A stretch of 13,516 nt of DNA from Coriobacteriaceae bacterium (GCA_019420325.1 JAHZHK010000040.1:10498-24013); one strand, 5' to 3'. Counted from the stretch's first letter, positions 6,350 through 13,516 are shown. The notes: generated by a model not told the origin, from the sequence alone. Numbers and translations are program-made.

Positions 6350-7864
6350 CTAGCAGAGCGCTTGAACGCGGTCCTCCAGCAGGGAGATGAGCTCCTCGCG
6401 GCTATGAGTGCCGGTCTTGGAGTAGATGTTGCGCAAATGCGTGCGGAGCGTGCTCTCGGTGATGCATGCTGTTTCGCAGATGAAGGCGTTGCCGTTGCCC
6501 TGGAACACGAGGAGGGATATTTCTCGCTCGCGCTCGGACAGGCCGAGCTCGCGACAAGCGAGCGCCATCTCCTCGAGCGTGACGGCTCTAGGGTCTTTCC
6601 GAGGGGCGCCGTCGGGCGCTTCCTCCGGGTCTTTCTGGGCCGCCTCCGCCTCGAGGCGCTTGACCATTTCGCCGTCCTCTAGCAGGAAAACAGACACGAG
6701 CACGGTGGCTCCGATGATTGCCGCGGCGGTTCCCACGAGGGGCAAGCTGGGCAGATTGAGGAGCAGGCAGAGGATTTCGCTTGCGGTGCTGCAGGTGGTG
6801 AGGGCAATCTGGCCTACGGCGAACACGAACGCGCCGCCTTTCGGATCGCGCTCACCTATGCGCGCCCACAGCGTCCAGGTGAACACGCGGAAAAACGCCC
6901 AAGCGCCGCCGATGGCCAAGGCCTCGTAGTGCTGGCTGCCTGGTTCCAAAACCAAGGTGAGCAGTAGGCAGCCGATGACGAGCGGGGTGATGAGGCGGTA
7001 CAGGCGAGAGAAGCCGCCGACACGCCCTTGCGTCAGGCGCGCCGCCGCGAGGATGGCGAGGCTGACGCATATGCCTGCGACCAACGTGTAGAGCTCGGTG
7101 GAGACGGCCGTCTTGGTCTCTGAGAGATGGTTTGTTGCAATGAAGACGGCGCCAAGCGCCCCTGTGGCCACGAAGGGTTTAAGGCTCAGCGGCGGGCGGG
7201 CGGCATGGCGGTCTGTTTGAGGATCGCTGGGCGCCGCGGCGTCGTCCCTGCCGTCGACGAGCTCTTTTCTCAGGGCGAGCAGTGCGGCGCCTGAGAGCAG
7301 GGGCAGCGCCGGGCGAAGCGCCAGGGCCGCATCGGGGGAGAGGCAGGCCTCTACCAGGCAGATTCCGAACGAGACCGCGTAGCTTCCCGCCGTGCAGCCG
7401 AGCACATGGGCGGCACCGCAGACGCTCAGGAGCTCCCCCCAAAGCACGACAAGCCCCGCGCTCGTCGCGAAAAGGAGCCTGCCCGCCACGACGCCCGCGA
7501 TGTGAGCCTCGGCGCCGACCCACCCGGAGAGGTGGAGAACCGCGGTTCCCAAAGCGGGCCCCAGGCAGGCGAGGAGGATGGCCCCGCGTCGCTCAACCAG
7601 CATGCCGGGCCTGCGGCGCGCGAGGGAGGCAAGCCCGAGAAGGAGGAGCAGGAGGAGCGCAGTCGCGGCGTAGCCGCACGCGTCGAGCGCCTCGTTGACC
7701 CTGGGGAGGGGCGACGGGAAGAGGGTGGGGGAGATGCCGATGGTCTGCCAGCCAAGGTAACAGCCGGCACCGATGGACACCAGCATTCGCGAGGCTGGGC
7801 CGAGGGCGCTTTCTCTGCCCATGCCGTGTCGAATCTCGCCGACACGGCGCGCGTCTTCTGCCAT
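6350..7864 (-). CDS. membrane-embedded LuxR-type transcriptional regulator
   Basis: 504 residues. ATG at 7864 lies 8 bases after GGGGGG; Met15 is an alternative start. Residues of about 25-395 form roughly 12 hydrophobic helices in two blocks split by a hydrophilic loop (about 200-228), resembling a small transporter-like sensor. After a charged linker (400-430), residues of about 436-500 are a LuxR/GerE HTH (GLSEREREISLLVFQGNGN, then STLRTHLRNIYSKTGTHSREELI). No phosphoacceptor receiver domain is visible, so sensing is probably through the membrane part. In Eggerthellaceae, regulators of this build control neighbouring reductase or dehydroxylase genes. This gene is divergent from flavoprotein D and upstream of, and co-oriented with, the C-B-A operon, so D is the likeliest target and the operon a possible second one. 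Ligand unknown. Confidence 0.92.
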   Translation of the reverse strand: MAEDARRVGEIRHGMGRESALGPASRMLVSIGAGCYLGWQTIGISPTLFPSPLPRVNEALDACGYAATALLLLLLLGLASLARRRPGMLVERRGAILLACLGPALGTAVLHLSGWVGAEAHIAGVVAGRLLFATSAGLVVLWGELLSVCGAAHVLGCTAGSYAVSFGICLVEACLSPDAALALRPALPLLSGAALLALRKELVDGRDDAAAPSDPQTDRHAARPPLSLKPFVATGALGAVFIATNHLSETKTAVSTELYTLVAGICVSLAILAAARLTQGRVGGFSRLYRLITPLVIGCLLLTLVLEPGSQHYEALAIGGAWAFFRVFTWTLWARIGERDPKGGAFVFAVGQIALTTCSTASEILCLLLNLPSLPLVGTAAAIIGATVLVSVFLLEDGEMVKRLEAEAAQKDPEEAPDGAPRKDPRAVTLEEMALACRELGLSEREREISLLVFQGNGNAFICETACITESTLRTHLRNIYSKTGTHSREELISLLEDRVQALC

Positions 7865-7936
7865 TGAGGCGACCCCCCATGCGCTCGTTTCGGATAAAAA
7901 GCAAAGTGCCTGCTTGCGGCCTTGCTAGAAAAGCAA

Positions 7937-7977
7937 TACCTCACAGTCTACCTCACCCGCCGACTCTCGATACCTCA
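7937..7977 (+). promoter_or_regulatory. three direct TACCTCA boxes in the divergent control region
   Basis: TACCTCA occurs at 7937-7943, 7949-7955 and 7971-7977. The start-to-start spacings of 12 and 22 bases place the boxes roughly on one face of the helix. They lie 73 bases before the regulator start (7864, opposite strand) and about 145 bases before gene D (8121). The spacing and repetition suggest an activator or autoregulatory binding site, most simply for the regulator encoded next door. This is inference from pattern alone. Confidence 0.5.
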
Positions 7978-8048
7978 TATTTTCGCGTGGTTTCGTCGGC
8001 TTGGCGTATGGCGCGGCCGTGCGCTTGAGGCAATGCTTTGAGCTGCCC

Positions 8049-8070
8049 GGTCGGCGCGCCTGCGCCGGCC
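8049..8070 (+). promoter_or_regulatory. GC-rich hairpin in the presumed leader of gene D
   Basis: GGTCGGCGC pairs with GCGCCGGCC around GCCT, giving nine pairs with one U-G wobble that favours the + strand RNA. It ends 50 bases before the ATG of gene D. It could slow or attenuate transcription or protect the 5' end, but no T-run follows. Confidence 0.35.
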
Positions 8071-8120
8071 TGCTTATACCGGACGGGGCCGCTGCGCCCT
8101 TCGCATGAGGAGGCTTCATT

Positions 8121-9557
8121 ATGGACGACAAAACTATGAACCGCCGGTCCTTCGTCGCGCTGTCCTGCGCCGCTGCCGGCGCGGCGGTCGCCGGCGCCGG
8201 CACCGCCCTTGGCGACGACGTCAAGGCCCGGGCCGTTGCCCTGGGCAACGCTGACGTCCAGTTCGCCGAAGAGACCGAGGTCCTTATCGTGGGCGCGGGC
8301 CTCTCCGGCATGATGGCGGCCTGGGAGATCGCCTCCGCGGGGCACCAGGTTCTCATTGCCGAACAGAACGGCTTTCTCGGCGGCGATGCCATATACTCCG
8401 CGGCCTGCATGATGTGTACCACCGCGGAGCTCACCAAGGAGGAGCGCCCCGAGAAATACATGGACGAGGAGACCATCCGCACGCTCTTCGCCCCCTACTA
8501 CGACTCCGAGCTCGCCCTCGAGAAGCTCGTCCAGAATCAAATGTGGGCCGGCAAATGGATCGACCTGCTGCATTACGAGTGGGGATACGAGTTCCAGCCC
8601 CGCATGGAGTGCCCCTACCTTCAGGCTTATTTCCCCAAAGACGGCATCTGCACCATGCACACCGCCTTCGACCTCATGGACCAGAAGATCCAGGAGGCTG
8701 GCGCGACGTATGAGTACGACATCGAGATGACCACCCTCATCGTCGACCCCGACGGCTTGGTGTGTGGCGCGCGTTTCCTGCAGAAGGACGGGGGCTTCAG
8801 GGACATCAAGGCGGGCACCGTGGTCATCGCGACGGGCGGCTACGTCTCCAACCAGGAGTGGATGACTCAGTACGCCCCCGACCTTGCCGACCTGGGTAAC
8901 ATCGTGTCCGGACGCACGGGCGAGGGCATCAAGGCCGGCCTTGCGGCCGGCGGCACCCTGTTCGGCATGGGACCGGTCGGCAACCTGAACCCGCGTTACG
9001 AGGCGGGCCACATGCTGGGCGTGCACTATCCGATCCTGGGCATTCTGCCGAACGGCAGGCGCTTCTACTGCGAGACCGCCGTGCACAACGCGGCAACCGG
9101 CGCCATCGCCGCCGGCTACCACGAGTGGTACACGATCTTCGACGACGTCGCGATGAACGGCGTGGACCAAGAGCTCCTCAAGCACGCCGGCGAGGCCATC
9201 CAAACCGCCGGTTCCTTTGAGGAGCTGGCCGAGATGACGGGAATTCATCCCGACTACCTGCAGGCGACCTTCGACGAGTGGTCGTCTATCTGCAGGGGCG
9301 AGATGGAGGACCCCTTCGGCCGCGTCCTCTTCCTGCAGGAGCTCGAGCCGCCGTTCTACTTCATTCGCAACGTCCCGGTGCGCTACAAGTCTCTTGGCGG
9401 CCTGAACGTCGATCTGGACTACCACGTGCTCGATGCGGGCGGGGACCCCATACCCAACCTTTATGCGTGCGGCTGCGCCGCTGGAACGGAGGACATCTGC
9501 CCTGCCGCCGCTTCCGGCATGATTGTGGGCACCACGGTGGTAAACGACCTCTCGTAA
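8121..9557 (+). CDS. gene D: Tat-exported FAD-dependent oxidoreductase, short form
   Basis: 478 residues. ATG at 8121 follows GAGGAGG at 7 bases; a second Met at residue 6 also precedes the Tat motif MNRRSFVAL. The signal ends near residue 31 (GTALGDD). FAD motifs are LIVGAGLSGM (55-64), ATGGY (237-241, Tyr for the usual Phe) and IPNLYACGCAAG (444-455). NGRRFYCE (311-318) sits where the proton-donor Arg motif is expected. At the fumarate His position it reads RYKSLGGLNVD (421-431), and the C-terminus ends ICPAAASGMIVGTTVV with no fumarate-binding Arg. CMMC at 96-99 is a CxxC pair not followed by His, so it is not a heme c site. It is transcribed alone, divergently from the membrane regulator, and closed by the terminator at 9672-9709. 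It is probably a periplasm-side reductase of an unknown organic acceptor. Confidence 0.9.
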   Translation: MDDKTMNRRSFVALSCAAAGAAVAGAGTALGDDVKARAVALGNADVQFAEETEVLIVGAGLSGMMAAWEIASAGHQVLIAEQNGFLGGDAIYSAACMMCTTAELTKEERPEKYMDEETIRTLFAPYYDSELALEKLVQNQMWAGKWIDLLHYEWGYEFQPRMECPYLQAYFPKDGICTMHTAFDLMDQKIQEAGATYEYDIEMTTLIVDPDGLVCGARFLQKDGGFRDIKAGTVVIATGGYVSNQEWMTQYAPDLADLGNIVSGRTGEGIKAGLAAGGTLFGMGPVGNLNPRYEAGHMLGVHYPILGILPNGRRFYCETAVHNAATGAIAAGYHEWYTIFDDVAMNGVDQELLKHAGEAIQTAGSFEELAEMTGIHPDYLQATFDEWSSICRGEMEDPFGRVLFLQELEPPFYFIRNVPVRYKSLGGLNVDLDYHVLDAGGDPIPNLYACGCAAGTEDICPAAASGMIVGTTVVNDLS

Positions 9558-9671
9558 GCGAGGCCCGCCCCCCTCTTGGGCGCAAAGCGCAGTGCCCCCC
9601 ATTGCTCGGAGTGAACCGCCTCCCGGACAATATGTCCATCGCATGGTCGCCTAAGAAGGCTCCAACAATAC

Positions 9672-9709
9672 AACCCCGCCCGTGCCGCCCAACGCGCGGG
9701 CGGGGTTTT
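9672..9709 (+). terminator. intrinsic terminator of gene D
   Basis: AACCCCGCCCGTGC pairs with GCGCGGGCGGGGTT (14 pairs, one U-G wobble) around an 8-base loop and runs into TTTT. The wobble pairs only on the + strand. It lies about 115 bases after the stop of gene D. Confidence 0.85.
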
Positions 9710-9930
9710 CCCACTAGGATGCAAGGCGCCCCGAGTTTGTCCTCGAGACGCCAGGAGGCTTGCGACGGGAGGGCATCCCACCGAGGCGGGCACGGCCGCG
9801 TGCGGGAGGGGAAGGTCGCTCGGGACGCGCCCTGCCTCACGCCGCAGCGAGAATCGGGAGACCCTGCCCCTGAACCAGCCGCCCCGGAACAGGGCCAACC
9901 TGTCGCAACCCCCCTTGACACGGACGAGGC

Positions 9931-9964
9931 GCGCCCCAATTCCTTGAATATGGAACTGGGGCGC
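9931..9964 (-). terminator. terminator hairpin of gene E
   Basis: On minus-strand RNA GCGCCCCAGUUCC pairs with GGAAUUGGGGCGC (13 pairs including one G-U) around an 8-base loop. The same position is an A-C mismatch on the + strand, so it belongs to gene E, whose stop is 32 bases upstream. No U tract follows. Confidence 0.65.
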
Positions 9965-9996
9965 GCTTGCTGGCAAGATTCCGTTTGCGGATGGTC

Positions 9997-12468
9997 TTAC
10001 CTGGCGGTAGACACCGCGCTCGTGTCGACAAGGGCCGGGCTCACGTAAGTGAATCCGCCGTACGTCTCATTCACGAAGTTGGCCGCGTTGATGCCGGCAA
10101 GGCGGCCGCTCGTCCAAAGCCAGCCCTGGGCGACGCCTCCGAAGCCCGAGTAGTTGCGCTCGGGGTGCAGCAGCACTCCCATGGAGTCCACGCCGGTTGC
10201 ATAGAGGCCCTCGATGGGCGTCGCGTGGTCGTCCTTGAGCACGCGGATCTGCGTGTCAACATCCAGGCCGCCGGCCGTAGAGAAGGACGCGTTGTAGACT
10301 CTCACTGCATAGAATGGCGCCGTCTCGATTCTGGTCAGGAATTCGGGGTCCTTGCCGAAGGCGCTGTCCTCGCCGGCGTCCACCAGGGCGTTGTAGTCGG
10401 CGACCGTCTGCTCGAGCACAGACGGGTCTATGCCGATCTGAGAGGCAAGGTCCGCCAGGGTGTCTGCCTTCCATGCCATGCCCTCCTCCACGGCATATCC
10501 AAGGCCCTCGTACACCTCGGGAACGGGCATGTCGCCCGGGATGTCGCCCTGCGAGCAGTACCCCTCGAACTTGGGGATCTTGGAGAACCCGGAAGCGGCG
10601 ACCTCGTCGAGGACGTCGGCCGAGGTGATGGTGTAGTAGTAGCTGCCTGCCTGGTAGCACGGCCAAGACTCGCTCTCGACGTCGGAGGCGAAGCTCTCGT
10701 AACGGGCCTCGTTCATGAAGCGCGTGCCGTCGGCCTTCACGGCCACGGTGTTTGCGCTGATGCCGGCCGCCATGGGGATGTTGTTGAGCGTCCAAACCTT
10801 GTAGCGTCCGGTGCGCCCGTCCAGGCGGTCCTCATAGAAGTTGATGGGGTAGCGGTCAAGCCAGTGGTCGAGCGTCACGTGCATGACGTTGGGGCTCATC
10901 TCGATGTTCCATGTTCCGGCCCCGGCATCGAGCGCGGCCTGCACCATCAGGCCGGTGTCTTGGCCGGTGCCGATGCCACGGCGCTCTCCCGCCCAGCGCG
11001 GGTCAAGAAGGGCGTTGATCATCTCGAGGTTCGAGCCGAAGCCGCCCGTGTTCATGATCACAGCCTTGGCGTGGATGAGGTACTCCTGGCCCGTGACGAC
11101 GTTGCGGGCCTTGATTCCAACCACGCGGTTGGGGTTTGCCTCGTCGAGAAGGAGCGCATATCCTTCCGTCTCCAACATCCAGTCGCCGCCCTGGGCCTTG
11201 ACGGCTGCGAGCATGGACTTGTAATACTTGTCGACGCCGGCGCGGCGGTCCTCATAAGAACCTGTGTCGGTGTTGGACGTCAGGACGACGTTGTAGCTGG
11301 TCAAGCCACCGGTGAAGGGGTTGGGCTTTCCCATGTCGCCAAAAATCCAGCCCTGGCCGTGCAGCCAGTCGATGGTGTTGCCCGACTCGGCGAAGAAGAG
11401 GTCGACCAGGTCGTCCTTGGCGCGCTGCTCGCCCCCCTGGCTCGTGTAGCTGCGCCATACCTCGCGGAACAGATCGGCGTCCACAAAAGGCTTGCCGCCG
11501 TTGATTTCCTCCATGTACTTGGGCGGGTTTATGGCGCACCCCTCGTGCGTGAGCGCCGACTTGCCGCCGTACTTGCCGGCGCGGTCGATACCCAGGACGC
11601 TCACGAGCTTGTTGGGGTTGATGGACTGGATCGTTTCGCAGGCGCTCTTCATCGCCATGATGCCGCCGTTGCCCATGCCGACCACGAGGACGTCGACGTC
11701 GATCTCCTCCGGGTCGCCGACTTCGGGCTTTGCGGGCGGAATCTGGAACGCGCTTACCGCCGAGGCGTCCGACCCGCCGGCGACCAGGGCGTCCTGCAGG
11801 GCCTGCTTGATGGCCATCTTCACGGCATTGCTTGTCGACGTTGCGCCGGCGATGGCGTCGACTGCAATGGACTGGCTCTCGATGATGCGGGGGAACATGA
11901 GGTCTTTGACGTTTGCCAGCATGACTTCCGTCTCGCCATGGGCAAACCTGTCGTCCGGAACCTCGATTTTGAGAATCGTCGTCTCGTTTACCGTGATGGT
12001 GACGGGAAGCTCCCAAATCTGCCAATACCCCTTGGCCGCGCCCGTGTACTTGCCGGGCTTCATCTTGACCACGGTGGAAGAGGAGATGCCCATGGCCTCG
12101 TTGTAGGCCGCTGTCGCGGCATCGGCGATGGCGTCAGACGTCACCGTTGCGCCGGCGGTGGCGGACACGTCGATTGTGCCTGTCTCGACCATCGACGCCT
12201 GGGCGTTGGCGATTGCGCGGCCGCCGCGGTCGGGCGTTTCGCCGGCGCCCTCGATCGCAGCGTCGACCACGACGCCGCTGGCCGTGTCCACTGTCAGCGT
12301 CACGGAAATCTCCCCGCCGAAGCCCTGGGCCGACGCAGTGACGGTTACTGTGCCGGGGGCCTGCTCGGCAAGCGCAGGCATCGCGGGCGCTACTGCGGCA
12401 GCGGCGCCGACGGCCGCACAAGCGGCTCCTGCCACGAATCCACGGCGGGACAAAGCTGTCTTTTCCAT
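9997..12468 (-). CDS. gene E: Tat-exported flavoprotein reductase with two FMN-binding domains and an FAD domain
   Basis: 823 residues. ATG at 12468 follows AAAGGAGAGG and starts a Tat signal (LSRRGFVAG, residues 6-14, cleavage near ALAEQ). Residues of about 40-127 and 140-228 are two FMN_bind domains. Each ends in the flavinylation-type motif (TAGATVTS at 104-111; DAIAGATSTS at 204-213), where ApbE would attach FMN to a Thr. The FAD_binding_2 domain begins at LVVGMGNGG (261-269) and has NTGGF (473-477), a well-kept proton-donor motif DGTRFMNE (Arg583) and IEGLYATGVDS (752-762). The fumarate His site is replaced (ASFSTAGGLDVD), and the end reads RNYSGFGGVAQG. Covalent FMN groups probably relay electrons to FAD, replacing the cytochrome heads of other members. 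A regulator gene of the same orientation lies 209 bases upstream. Substrate unknown; no apbE is visible here. Confidence 0.93.
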   Translation of the reverse strand: MEKTALSRRGFVAGAACAAVGAAAAVAPAMPALAEQAPGTVTVTASAQGFGGEISVTLTVDTASGVVVDAAIEGAGETPDRGGRAIANAQASMVETGTIDVSATAGATVTSDAIADAATAAYNEAMGISSSTVVKMKPGKYTGAAKGYWQIWELPVTITVNETTILKIEVPDDRFAHGETEVMLANVKDLMFPRIIESQSIAVDAIAGATSTSNAVKMAIKQALQDALVAGGSDASAVSAFQIPPAKPEVGDPEEIDVDVLVVGMGNGGIMAMKSACETIQSINPNKLVSVLGIDRAGKYGGKSALTHEGCAINPPKYMEEINGGKPFVDADLFREVWRSYTSQGGEQRAKDDLVDLFFAESGNTIDWLHGQGWIFGDMGKPNPFTGGLTSYNVVLTSNTDTGSYEDRRAGVDKYYKSMLAAVKAQGGDWMLETEGYALLLDEANPNRVVGIKARNVVTGQEYLIHAKAVIMNTGGFGSNLEMINALLDPRWAGERRGIGTGQDTGLMVQAALDAGAGTWNIEMSPNVMHVTLDHWLDRYPINFYEDRLDGRTGRYKVWTLNNIPMAAGISANTVAVKADGTRFMNEARYESFASDVESESWPCYQAGSYYYTITSADVLDEVAASGFSKIPKFEGYCSQGDIPGDMPVPEVYEGLGYAVEEGMAWKADTLADLASQIGIDPSVLEQTVADYNALVDAGEDSAFGKDPEFLTRIETAPFYAVRVYNASFSTAGGLDVDTQIRVLKDDHATPIEGLYATGVDSMGVLLHPERNYSGFGGVAQGWLWTSGRLAGINAANFVNETYGGFTYVSPALVDTSAVSTAR

Positions 12469-12522
12469 GAGCCTCTCCTTTGCAGACGTTCCTTCCATTG
12501 GGCTGTCTTTGAGGGATGCTCC

Positions 12523-12654
12523 TCTACAGGCAACCGTTGAAACAAGCGTATGCAAAACAGAGCGAGTGGCAATCTACTCCAGAAGTAGAGGGGTCCTGAT
12601 TTGTGCCGATGAGGCTCACATGTAGCTTGGGGCTTCTCTACCTATGCAGTCTAC
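12523..12654 (-). promoter_or_regulatory. cluster of TCTAC motifs upstream of gene E
   Basis: TCTAC occurs on the + strand at 12523-12527, 12573-12577, 12637-12641 and 12650-12654, and its complement GTAGA at 12585-12589. Together 12573-12589 form a perfect palindrome (TCTACT, five bases, AGTAGA). The palindrome lies about 105 bases before the gene E start, a typical distance for an activator site. The last pair reads TACCTATGCAGTCTAC, close to TACCTCACAGTCTAC at 7937-7951. Candidate LuxR-type binding sites; no firm -35/-10 could be assigned. Confidence 0.45.
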
Positions 12655-12677
12655 TTGACGTTCCGAGCTGGGATTAC

Positions 12678-13516
12678 TTACTTCGCGTCCTCTTCCTGAT
12701 GCCCTGCGGACTCGACTTTCTCGATGAGCTCTTGTTGCTTCCCCACCCCGAGCTTTTGATATACGTGGACGATGTGGGAATGGGCCGTGCCCGGCGAAAT
12801 GCCCAGGCGCTTTGCGATCACCGCCTGAGTGCGACCGCGGGCCAACAGGCCAAGCACCTCGGTCTCGCGTGGGGTGCAGCCGCACCCCTTCGCCACGGCG
12901 GCGACGCCCTTTTCGAGGTCCGCGCCCATGTTATCGGCCTTATTGGGAACGGCTATCGCGCAGAACAGCTGTTCGATGACGCGCTCCGGGAACACCCAAA
13001 CGAACAAGACGATGAGCGCCAGCAGCAAGATGGGCACCACTGTGACAACTTGGATTACGCCCGGGTCGTACCTGAGCGTCACCGTGGCGAGCAGAAGGCC
13101 CATCAGGTAACCCATGTTCTTGCCCGCGATGAGAAAGCCGAAATAGCGGTCGGGTTGGAGAGAGTGCGCGCCCACCGCCTGGGCGACGAGGACCCATGTC
13201 AAGATATCAAACAGTTTGCGTCCGATACCGGACACGGTTAGGGCCGCCCAGCCCCATGATTGGGGCAGTATCAGGTAGAAGACGAACCCAACCGCAGTCA
13301 CGGGCAGCACAAGCCTGAGCACGCCTACCGAGCTCAACGGCCGCATGAACGCGGAGAGCGCCAGCAACCCCAGGGCCGTCACGAAATTGGCGGCAAAGCG
13401 TACTTGAGACGCGGCTTGTGAAGGCATGAAATCGTAGGCAAGCGTCACGACCAGATTGTAGACGCACGAATACACCAGGCAACACAACAGGATGTTGACG
13501 AGTGCTCGATGGTGGC
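12678..13516 (-). CDS. membrane-embedded LuxR-type regulator, N-terminus outside window
   Basis: The frame is open to the window edge, and 278 residues are visible before TAA (12678-12680). Six hydrophobic helices (for example VLRLVLPVTAVGFVFYLILP and VIQVVTVVPILLLALIVLFV) represent the second half of a roughly 12-helix membrane part. Bases of about 12708-12884 encode a LuxR HTH (CTPRETEVLGLLARGRTQ, then GISPGTAHSHIVHVYQKLGV). TAHSHIVHVYQKL is a divergent recognition helix compared with TLRTHLRNIYSKT of the regulator at 6350-7864, which suggests different DNA sites. A TTG at 13487 is an in-frame possible start but would cut a membrane helix, so a start beyond the window is preferred. It is co-oriented with gene E and is its probable dedicated regulator. 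Confidence 0.92.
   Translation of the reverse strand, partial: HHRALVNILLCCLVYSCVYNLVVTLAYDFMPSQAASQVRFAANFVTALGLLALSAFMRPLSSVGVLRLVLPVTAVGFVFYLILPQSWGWAALTVSGIGRKLFDILTWVLVAQAVGAHSLQPDRYFGFLIAGKNMGYLMGLLLATVTLRYDPGVIQVVTVVPILLLALIVLFVWVFPERVIEQLFCAIAVPNKADNMGADLEKGVAAVAKGCGCTPRETEVLGLLARGRTQAVIAKRLGISPGTAHSHIVHVYQKLGVGKQQELIEKVESAGHQEEDAK

Larger units (their letters stand above)
9558..9996. other. noncoding region between convergent genes D and E
   Basis: These 439 bases contain two terminators, one per strand (9672-9709 and 9931-9964). The frame open across 9278-10048 on the + strand begins inside gene D and has no independent support. Between the terminators (about 9710-9930) I see no gene or clear repeat. 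A 13-base string, CTTGGGCGCAAAG, just after gene D also occurs at about 377-389. Confidence 0.6.

Noticed and set aside
7953..9644. Minus-strand open frame of 563 codons opposite gene D
   Set aside because: Shadow of gene D: His/Val/Gly-rich, no domain, no RBS context.
9278..10048. 256-codon + strand frame at the end of gene D
   Set aside because: It starts inside gene D in another frame and crosses both terminators.
9967..12540. + strand open frame of 857 codons opposite gene E
   Set aside because: Shadow of gene E, which has an excellent RBS, Tat signal and multidomain match.
12469..12555. 29-residue extension of gene E
   Set aside because: It would bury the Tat signal, and the AAAGGAGAGG site lies directly before ATG 12468.
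1..13516. Insertion sequence, integrase, tRNA or rRNA genes
   Set aside because: No transposase or integrase motifs, no clear target-site duplications and no tRNA/rRNA sequences were seen.

Overview
The window is high-GC, gene-dense bacterial DNA. It holds a cluster of secreted flavoprotein oxidoreductases, each with a Tat (twin-arginine) signal, together with LuxR-type regulators that carry many membrane segments. That combination is a hallmark of the gut Actinomycetota family Eggerthellaceae (Eggerthella, Gordonibacter, Slackia, Adlercreutzia and relatives), where expanded sets of such 'fumarate-reductase-like' flavoproteins serve anaerobic respiration or detoxification of dietary, host and drug molecules. 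The family assignment is inferred from architecture. The genus and the substrates cannot be read from the sequence.

Layout. (1) 1-103: the last 33 residues of a LuxR-type regulator, + strand. (2) 104-568: noncoding, with decayed repeats and the terminator of the next operon. (3) 569-5497: a three-gene operon on the minus strand, transcribed C (5497-3948), B (3936-2221), A (2170-569). All three products are Tat-exported FAD flavoproteins. Gene C carries a one-base deletion at about 5195-5197. (4) 5498-6349: 852 bases of noncoding DNA with the presumed operon promoter, a dyad and another repeat copy. (5) 6350-7864: a complete regulator (about 12 membrane helices plus C-terminal LuxR HTH), minus strand. 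(6) 7865-8120: divergent control region with three TACCTCA boxes. (7) 8121-9557: flavoprotein D, + strand, followed by a strong terminator. (8) 9558-9996: noncoding, between convergent genes. (9) 9997-12468: flavoprotein E, minus strand, with two FMN-binding domains ahead of its FAD domain. (10) 12469-12677: control region rich in TCTAC motifs. (11) 12678-13516: a third membrane/LuxR regulator, cut by the window end.

How it fits together (inference): each reductase unit sits beside a membrane-embedded LuxR regulator, a 'sensor plus dedicated extracytoplasmic reductase' arrangement. None of the five flavoproteins has a heme c motif, and no NapC/NrfH-type cytochrome, quinol dehydrogenase or ApbE flavin transferase is encoded here, so electrons and covalent FMN attachment must be supplied from elsewhere. 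The proton-donor Arg motif of the fumarate reductase family is recognisable in most of them. The His and Arg that bind fumarate are replaced, so the substrates are probably not fumarate.
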